A program made the translations under genes and the position numbers. The notes below the pieces were generated by a model. The model did not search any database. It saw only the letters and a list, made by a program, of their open reading frames with translations, and was not told the DNA's origin. A DNA stretch of 64,000 nt from Aristolochia californica (lineage: Eukaryota; Streptophyta; Magnoliopsida; Piperales; Aristolochiaceae), in NCBI GenBank assembly GCA_029961685.1, contig JARWKL010000001.1:57337314-57401313 (forward strand), in the 5' to 3' direction. This document shows positions 58,215-64,000 of the stretch, one piece after another (positions within the stretch are counted from its first letter, which is position 1; the number at the start of each line of letters is the position of its first letter).

Positions 58215-58714
58215 ACTAGTCCTAACAATGCAAAAACACACATAAGTCCAAATTCACCTAACACCCCTGGTAGAGCCCCATATGACTTTGCAGTCACTAC
58301 GAACCGTACCTCGTTAGTGATGGGGGTCGGGTTTCGTTAGCTAATGGACGCCTGTGCAGGTGACTCAACCTAGTCTGAACTAGACCCAACCTACTCTTAA
58401 TCAGACTCTCTACTCGTCCCTAGGGACACATGGAAACTCAATAAAACATAGACAAAAAAATAATTCCATAAAACTTCAAAATTATTCAACATTTAAAAAA
58501 TAATCCAACTAATTCTATAACAGATAACTAGTCCTAACAATGCAAAAACACACCTAAGTCCAAATTCACCGAACACCCCTGGTAGAGCCCCATATGACTT
58601 CGCAATCACTACGAACCGTACCTCATCAGTGATGGGGGTCGGGTTTTGTTGGCTAATGGACGCCCGTGTAGGCGACTCAACCCACTTTCCATTACCCAAC
58701 CTACTCTTAATCAG
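58215..58714. repeat. Two direct copies of a 190-bp sequence inside the MULE
   Basis: ACTAGTCCTAACAATGCAAA starts at 58215 and 58527. Both copies run through CACCCCTGGTAGAGCCCCAT and GTGATGGGGGTCGGGTTT to CCTACTCTTAATCAGA, with about 10 percent differences by eye. They are separated by about 120 bp and lie upstream of the transposase start. Confidence 0.9.
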
Positions 58715-59067
58715 AATTTGTACCCATCCTAGTAACTAGGGCAAACATAAGAAAACATAAACAAAACAAAAAAAACCCTTGTGGTGGATATTTATAACAC
58801 CCAAAGCTCCTCACCACATGGCATGATCATTCCATGACACTTCAAATTTATTTAACAACTAGCAACTACAAATCTTATCTCAAGTAAACTGCAACTTCCT
58901 AATCAGAAAATTAAACGAAATTAACTAAAATTAAACTAGCAACTTCAGAAAATACAATATTCAATGGCATAGGAATCCATAAACTAAAATACAGCAAATT
59001 AAACAGAAAATCCATAAACTAAAGTTAAACTTTACAATAATTTTAATTTATCTGCAATTGACAGTAA

Positions 59068-59171
59068 ACAGTAAATCACAAAAAATCAATACAGTAATTA
59101 AACAGTAAATCACAAAAAAAATCAATACAGTAATTAAATAGTAAATCACAAAAAAATCAATACAGTAATTA
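59068..59171. repeat. Three tandem copies of a 34-36-bp unit
   Basis: The unit is AGTAAATCACAAAAAATCAA followed by TACAGTAATTAAA, three times, inside the MULE 5' region. Confidence 0.85.
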
Positions 59172-60002
59172 GATTCAATTAACAAAAACCCTAAAAAATC
59201 AACCTGCTAAATCGGTTTCTGAAACTCAAATTCGGGTTTCGAGGATGAGTAGGGCTTCAGTTTTGAGAGAAGGGGCGACAAGAGAGTGAAATAAGAGGGT
59301 AATAAGAGAGGGGGCCCTGAGAGGAAATTATAGGGTTCGGTTTTGAGAGAGAGGGCGACGAAGAGATGAAATGATAGTTTTCGGTTTTGAGAAAGGGGCG
59401 GCGAGAGGATGAACAGAGGGGAGTGAAGAAGAATAATGAGAGATGAGGCTGAGACGAAGTCTGGGTTGAGACGAAGAGAGTACGGTTGAGGGGGGGGCAT
59501 CGAGGGCTAGGCCGAGCGGCGGCAGCGGCTAGAGGAGAGGGGGCGAGAGGAGACGCGAGGAGAAAGAAAGATCGAGGAAGAGAGATTTTTGAGATTTTTG
59601 AGATATTTTAGTGAGGGCTTACGTGGCATGATATGTATTTGATTTTTTTATTTTTAAAAAAATTATTATTTTTTTATTTAATGACGTGGCATAGCATGTG
59701 ACATGTCAATCTATGTTTAATGTACTGATGACGTGGTGACACATAAGTAGTCAAAGCTTACGTGTCACTTTTGACTGCACACATAGGCATTTGACCGGTC
59801 AAAGTTGGGTAGTTTTAGAAATATTTTGATGACCTCAGTGTTTTTCAAAATAATTTATTTTAAATGGGTATTTTAGGGAAATTCCCTAATTGAAGGGGAG
59901 AGAAAACTATTTTCTGTTGTTTGGTAGTTGAGAATCATTTAGAGAAAAGAAAATACGAGAGAGAATCACTTTTTCTCTTAGGCTGTGTTTGGAACACAGA
60001 AA

Positions 60003-61408
60003 GTGGAAAAAAAATAACCATTTAAATAACAATTTATTTTGAAAAACAACGACATCATCAAATTATTTTGTAAAATACCAATTTTGATCGCTCCACTGCA
60101 CATGTGTGTAGTCAAAGGCGACACGTAAGCTTTGACTGCTTACATGTCACCACGTCATTTGTGCAGAGAATTTAGATTAACATGTCGTCTGCCACATCAT
60201 TATTTCACCCGTCTTCTGCCATGTCATTAAATGATAAAATTTAGAATAATTTTTAAAAAAACATAAAAAATCAAATACACTTTTTATTACCTTATATCTA
60301 AAATAATAAATTATTAAAAAAATCTAATAAACAATTAAAAAATTTACGCTCACTTATTTAACACCATTTAATATCAATAAAAAAATTTATCGTTACCCTT
60401 TTTATTACTTTATATTTTAAAAAATAAAAATAAAAATAAGTATACTAATTAGATTTAAAATATTTAGAAATTTAAAATATTTATAAATTAAAAAATATAC
60501 AAAAAAATTATTTTAGAGTTTAAAAATATAATTTATTTGTATAATTTTGATCATATTATTTAAAAAATAATAAATTATTAAAAATGTATATTAGTTAATT
60601 AAAAATCTTACAACACCTTTTATTATCAATTAAAAATATTTATTAACTAAAAAAATATGAAAATTTTACTTGTGTAAAAAATAAATGTACCGGTACACTT
60701 TTTATTACCTTATATTTAAAATAATAAGTTATAAAAATCTTACTCTTACCTATTTAACACCTTTTTATTATCGATTTAAAAAATATTGTAATTATAATTT
60801 TTAAAAAATTTAGTTTTGAGTTTAAAAATCAAATTTATCAATACATTTTTTTCAAATTTATCGATAGACTTTTTATTACCTTATATTTAAAATAATTAAA
60901 AATAAAATAAATATACTAATTAATTAAAAAAATCTTACTCATACTAATTTAACATATTTTTTAATTTTTAATTTAGAGGGGGGCGTCGAGGGCGAGGCCG
61001 AGCGGTGGGGAGCGGCGACTGCAGGCACTGCGAGAGGGGAGAGGAAAGGGGGCGAGAGGAGAAGAGAGGAGGCCGAGGCCGAGCGGCAGCAAGAGGGCCA
61101 GAGGAGAAAGATGAGCGGGGAAATAAAAAGTGTATTTGATTTTTTTATTTTTAAAAAAAATTATTCAATTTTTTTATTTAATGACGTGACAATTGACATG
61201 GCGAAATAATGATGTGGCAGACGACGTGTTCAGCTATCTTCTATGCATTGATGACATGGCAACATATAAGCAGTCAAAGCTTATGTGTCGCTTTTGACTG
61301 CGCACATGTGCAGTGGACCGGTCAAAGTTGGGTATTTTTTAAAATAATTTGATGACATCGTTATTTTTCAAAATAAGTTATTTTAAATGGTTATTTTGGT
61401 GAAATTCC
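60003..61408. mobile_element. Non-autonomous MULE of the same family, 1.4 kb
   Basis: The left end (60,013-60,290) and the reverse complement of the right end (61,125-61,408) both read AAAATAACCATTTAAA, TTATTTTGAAAAAYAACGA, then GTCAAAGGCGACACGTAAGC-like and CACGTCGTCTGCCACATCAT text. They also resemble the ends of the 6.4-kb MULE (GACCGGTC, AGCTTTGACTGCTTA). The interior is very AT-rich with a sharp purine/GC block at 60,975-61,110 (GAGGGCGAGGCCGAGCGGTG), like the one at 59,487 in the larger element. No open frame. The outermost few bases and target duplication are unclear. Confidence 0.82.
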
Positions 61409-61605
61409 TGTTTTTTTTTCTTGTTTGGATGCTCATGAAAATTTTTGTAGAACTGCAAGTAGCATAATAAATTAAGTGTAGATTTCGTTTATAGAAGACA
61501 ATATAAAAGTAACAAAAGATTTCCAGTTCTCGAGAGTTTGTAATCAAATAACTAAAAACAACAGAGAAAGTCCTTTATTCATGGTAGCCAGTAGAGAAAT
61601 CAGAT

Positions 61606-62046
61606 TCAAAGCCAGAGAGCCCAAGCAGTTGGTTGTTGTGCTGGATTTGAGAAAGAAATAGGGGAGGGAGACGAAGCTTTGCCGTTGCAGTAGTTCTTTA
61701 ACTCGGAGAAGAAAGCAGCCGACTGAGGTTCACCAAGAACTTCCCAGATATGGTCCCAGCAGGGTCGGCTACTCACTTTTTCAATCGTTTTGCAGCACTC
61801 GCGGCTTAATACCAGCTTCTCCTCAGCTACTGATTTATTAAAATCCCCGCTGCAAATGGGATCTTTTCCTGCTATGTGGGAAAGTTCTAGGAAACATTCT
61901 GCAGCTTCGTCGAGATCGGATGGCGCTTCAGCAAGCGGAGAAAGCCCTGGTGCATACTCATCTGCTTCCATTGCTCCGGGCTGCACCCACGAGGCAGCCA
62001 CTCCCATGAACAACAGCACGCTGATGTGACCCATTGCCATCCTCAT
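61606..62046 (-). CDS. Small secreted cysteine-rich protein with prolamin-like domain (ECA1-gametogenesis-related type)
   Basis: A single exon of 146 residues if read from the ATG at 62046 (MRMAMGHISVLLFMGVAASW), which gives a normal signal peptide. An ATG at 62106 is also in frame and would add a 20-residue serine- and arginine-rich leader coded by a CTT microsatellite. It lies only 15 bp from the TATA box, so it is probably not transcribed. Six cysteines follow the prolamin-like order C51, C65, C84-C85, C96 (in CWDHIWEVLG), C120. Family knowledge: such secreted proteins are often expressed in reproductive tissue or eggs, and EC1 proteins activate sperm. Specific function unknown. The tail is SPSPISFSNPAQQPTAWALW. 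Confidence 0.85.
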   Translation of the reverse strand: MRMAMGHISVLLFMGVAASWVQPGAMEADEYAPGLSPLAEAPSDLDEAAECFLELSHIAGKDPICSGDFNKSVAEEKLVLSRECCKTIEKVSSRPCWDHIWEVLGEPQSAAFFSELKNYCNGKASSPSPISFSNPAQQPTAWALWL

Positions 62047-62053
62047 TCTCTTT

Positions 62054-62088
62054 CTTCTTTTTCTTCTTCTTCTTCTTCTTCTCCAGTT
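62054..62088. repeat. (CTT)n microsatellite
   Basis: CTTTTTCTTCTTCTTCTTCT-type run. On the minus strand it would encode an arginine/lysine run if translated from the distal ATG. It more likely lies in the 5' UTR. Confidence 0.8.
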
Positions 62089-62120
62089 ACTGTTGCTACT
62101 ACTCATGAAGCAGATGGAGT

Positions 62121-62129
62121 TATTTATAT
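62121..62129 (-). promoter_or_regulatory. TATA box of the prolamin-like gene
   Basis: The minus strand reads CATATAAATAA here, about 80 bp before the chosen ATG. Initiation about 30 bp downstream would fall near 62,095, after the distal ATG at 62106 and before the chosen one at 62046. Confidence 0.6.
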
Positions 62130-62169
62130 GTTTCTTTTTCTTGTACTGATATTGCGAACGCCGATCCAC

Positions 62170-62517
62170 GTAGAAACCAGTTACAGCTCTTGATACTGTT
62201 TATTCAATGCTACAATTACCAAATTAAAGAGTAAAACAGGAAACTGTTTGTGGTTAGATTAAAACTTAACTGTTATTAAGAAAGTAGGAGCTGTTTGCCT
62301 TTAATAAATAAAAATTAATAGCTGTTCGTCGTTAGCTCTTGACACTTCTTGCTCTCAAAATTGCTGTTAAAATCTTCAACTCTTCAGAAACCTAGGGTAA
62401 AGTTTCAGTATTAAAATTCGTTTGAAATATAAACATGAGTCTCGATCCAAAAGTGAATGTGGACAATTTGACTGCTCTAGTTTCATTTTCTTTAGTTACA
62501 ATTCGAATTAATAGTAT
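62170..62517. other. Upstream region of the prolamin-like gene
   Basis: No feature beyond the promoter was found. Confidence 0.4.
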
Positions 62518-62856
62518 TTAAAGCACTTTTTCCTCAAAGGGGAAAAATAAAAATATAAACAGAAATAGCAACTTGGATGATACAAGAATAACCAAGTTTA
62601 TACTTAAGCTTCTATTGGATAGCAACTTAGATGATACAAGAATAATCAAGTTTATGCTTAAGCTTCTATTGGATCTGCTTCTTGTCATTCTTATAGGCAC
62701 ATCAGACACCTCTTCAACACATCTTTTTCTTGGTGCTCTCTTAGTCGTAGATTCCGGTTTATCAGCCTCAATGTTTGGTAAGTTAAACATCTTGTATGCG
62801 AACGACAACACATCTATCAAGTCATTGTGTGAATTAGGAGGGGAGACGACAATCAT
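62518..62856 (-). other. Open stretch downstream of the F-box pseudogene
   Basis: The minus-strand frame contains NDLIDVLSFAYKMFNLPNIE, ADKPESTTKRAPRKRC and the 54-bp repeat. It may be the tail of the F-box-associated pseudogene. The family is not recognised. Confidence 0.3.
62566..62673. repeat. 54-bp tandem duplication
   Basis: TAGCAACTTGGATGATACAA at 62566 and TAGCAACTTAGATGATACAA at 62620 start two copies that differ at a few bases. The period of 54 keeps a minus-strand reading frame open (SNRSLSINLIILVSSKLL repeated). Confidence 0.92.
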
Positions 62857-62889
62857 CGTTTTCCTTGAGATGTGGTAATGAACAGGACC

Positions 62890-63907
62890 TGCACTTGTCT
62901 GGAGACAGAGGATCTAAAGATGCTCATTGAAAGCACAAAGACGAGTGATGGATAGGCATCGATAGGCTGGTTTAATGATTTCAGCAAGTTTCAAATTCAA
63001 TGTTGTCTTTGGTACACTGTGGATTTTCTGCCACATACAGTCTCTTGTCCTGATAATTCCAATTCCTTCTTCAAGAACCCAGATGCAAAGGCCAGGGTGA
63101 CACAAATCTGGCAGTAGTTGATGTGCCCCTCTGATTCCCAGATGAGTCCAAGATAAATGGAGCGAGTCCAAAGCAAGCTGAGAAATCGGAAAGTCTCCGT
63201 CTTCACACAGAACATCACCAAGTATGATAGCTGAAGCCAGTATATATTCTCATTACAATACATAGAAGTGGCACGCATAAAAAGTCGAAATGACTAAGGC
63301 CCAAAGGTGTTCAAAATAAACATCAGAAAACTTGGCTAGCTTTGTCTTCCATTCTCTAGTTTCAGAATCAAAGATGGCAACTTTGAGACCTCCAAATTGT
63401 GTTCTGTACGCTCCACCGGAAAGGTGCAAGTATGTCACGATCAATTTGTAGTGATTGCTATTGGGATCGAGTGTTAAACCCATAACAGTAGGAAAGGGGT
63501 GATGTGCCATTCTGAAAGGAGTGAGAGGAGGAATATGGGTGAGATGCTTGGTAAGAGGGTTTGTAGAGATGATAATTGTACTTTACATCCTTGTGGGCTT
63601 TCTTGTAGTAGAAGATGACACCCTCACATAAACCCATGTTCCAAATGTTGCTAGTGTAGGGAAGACGGAGGAGTCTTGGAGCGTGAGTGCTCCTTTGTCA
63701 TCCAAGCAGTAGAACATATATTGGTGTGTTAAGGCACAACTGCGGTATTTGAGAAAGACGAAACCGTAGTCAATAAGTTTGGCACTGAAAGAACCTGCTT
63801 GCTGGATCAGATTCTACCACTCTTTTAACACAACTTCACACTTGAGTAGTGATTTCTAGGGCAGACGAGAAATAATTTCTAGTAAAATGTCTTTAGGCAA
63901 GTTAACC
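62890..63907 (-). pseudogene. F-box protein pseudogene (F-box associated domain type)
   Basis: On the minus strand from 63,906: LPKDILLEIISRLP, stop, KSLLKCEVVLKEW, stop, NLIQQAGSFSAKLIDYGFVF, a clear F-box interrupted by two TAG codons (63856-63858 and 63824-63826). Then YRSCALTHQYMFYCLDDKGA, and after a shift NPLTKHLTHIPPLTPFRMAH, VMGLTLDPNSNHYKLIV and KVAIFDSETREWKTK, the F-box-associated domain. Further pieces (ISQLALDSLHLSWTHLGIRG) continue to about 62,914 in shifted frames. The parent family supplies substrate receptors for SCF ubiquitin ligases. This copy is dead as read. Confidence 0.85.
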
Positions 63908-64000
63908 AACTTTTATTGTTGAGATTTCTTCCTATATGAAAAAAGATATTCTTTCCTTTTCTTAAAAATCTTGTAATTCCTGTACTTGTGTAATCACTGT

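Larger units (their letters stand above)
53456..59886 (-). mobile_element. Mutator-like element (Pack-MULE with transposase remains), 6.4 kb
   Basis: Left terminal inverted repeat 53456 to about 53,805, right one about 59,581-59,886. Both begin GGGAATTTCCCTAAAATACC (the right one in reverse complement) and stay alignable for about 300 bp through TTTGACCGGTCAAATGC and CACGTAAGCTTTGACT. Flanks TAATAGAAA (53447-53455) and TAATTGAAG (59887-59895) fit a 9-bp target duplication with two changes, as expected for MULEs. Inside, all on the minus strand: a broken MuDR transposase (58,166-55,490), then an unrecognised segment and fragments of chlorophyllide a oxygenase and 3-ketoacyl-CoA thiolase (54,896-54,075). 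Confidence 0.92.

Noticed and set aside
59207..59500. Leu/Ser/Pro-rich minus-strand frame in the MULE right end
   Set aside because: It arises from the purine-rich block near the right terminal inverted repeat and has no domain likeness.

Overview
This is nuclear DNA of a plant, most likely a dicot, although no diagnostic locus names the species. The reasons are GT-AG intron-split genes of plant-specific families (PLS-class PPR, purple acid phosphatase, prolamin-like secreted protein), a plant-type U5 snRNA gene with the RTCCCACATCG upstream element, large AT-rich introns, and heavy plant-type retrotransposon and MULE debris. There is no bacterial, organellar or CRISPR-like content.

Layout from left to right. 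Bases 1-4,000 hold an ELMO/ELMOD-domain gene (+, 8 exons, N-terminus unresolved). Bases 5,381-6,823 hold an intronless PPR gene (+) with telo-box motifs upstream. Bases 6.8-10.1 kb carry an LTR-like relic and a 1-kb AT-rich element built of degenerate repeats. A U5 snRNA gene (10,350-10,478) sits about 430 bp before a 13-exon EIPR1/TSSC1-like WD40 gene (10,905-25,042, +). The introns of that gene hold a 476-bp triplication, two 5'-truncated LINE tails, an internally deleted Ty3/gypsy relic, an isolated LTR and small tandem repeats. A second AT-rich element (25.4-26.1 kb) precedes a 12-exon purple acid phosphatase of the PAP27 type (26,518-29,977, +). Converging on it is a 17-kb minus-strand gene that I identify as RNA polymerase I TAF subunit A-like (31,165 to about 48.5 kb). 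Its introns are filled with copia, LINE and tiny TRIM elements, a degenerate copy of its last exon lies just downstream of its stop, and a 2-kb LTR element with no recognisable genes sits at its 5' end.

The right side is dominated by transposons. A SIRE-like copia relic (52.5-53.4 kb) abuts a 6.4-kb Mutator-like element (53,456-59,886) with roughly 0.3-kb inverted repeats and an imperfect 9-bp target duplication. The element carries a frameshifted MuDR-type transposase and, downstream on the same strand, captured fragments of two unrelated host genes: chlorophyllide a oxygenase and peroxisomal 3-ketoacyl-CoA thiolase. These two are joined in frame within one small fusion exon, so this is a Pack-MULE that also keeps transposase remains. 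A 1.4-kb non-autonomous relative follows at 60.0-61.4 kb. The window ends with a small secreted cysteine-rich (prolamin-like) gene (61,606-62,046, -) and an F-box pseudogene with in-frame stops.

The host genes are unrelated single genes, as is normal for a plant chromosome. The most unusual objects are the CAO-KAT chimera in the MULE, the 476-bp triplication with inverted junctions, and the cluster of miniature LTR elements. Exon borders were placed by hand from GT-AG sites, phase continuity and protein-family memory. No search or alignment program was run.
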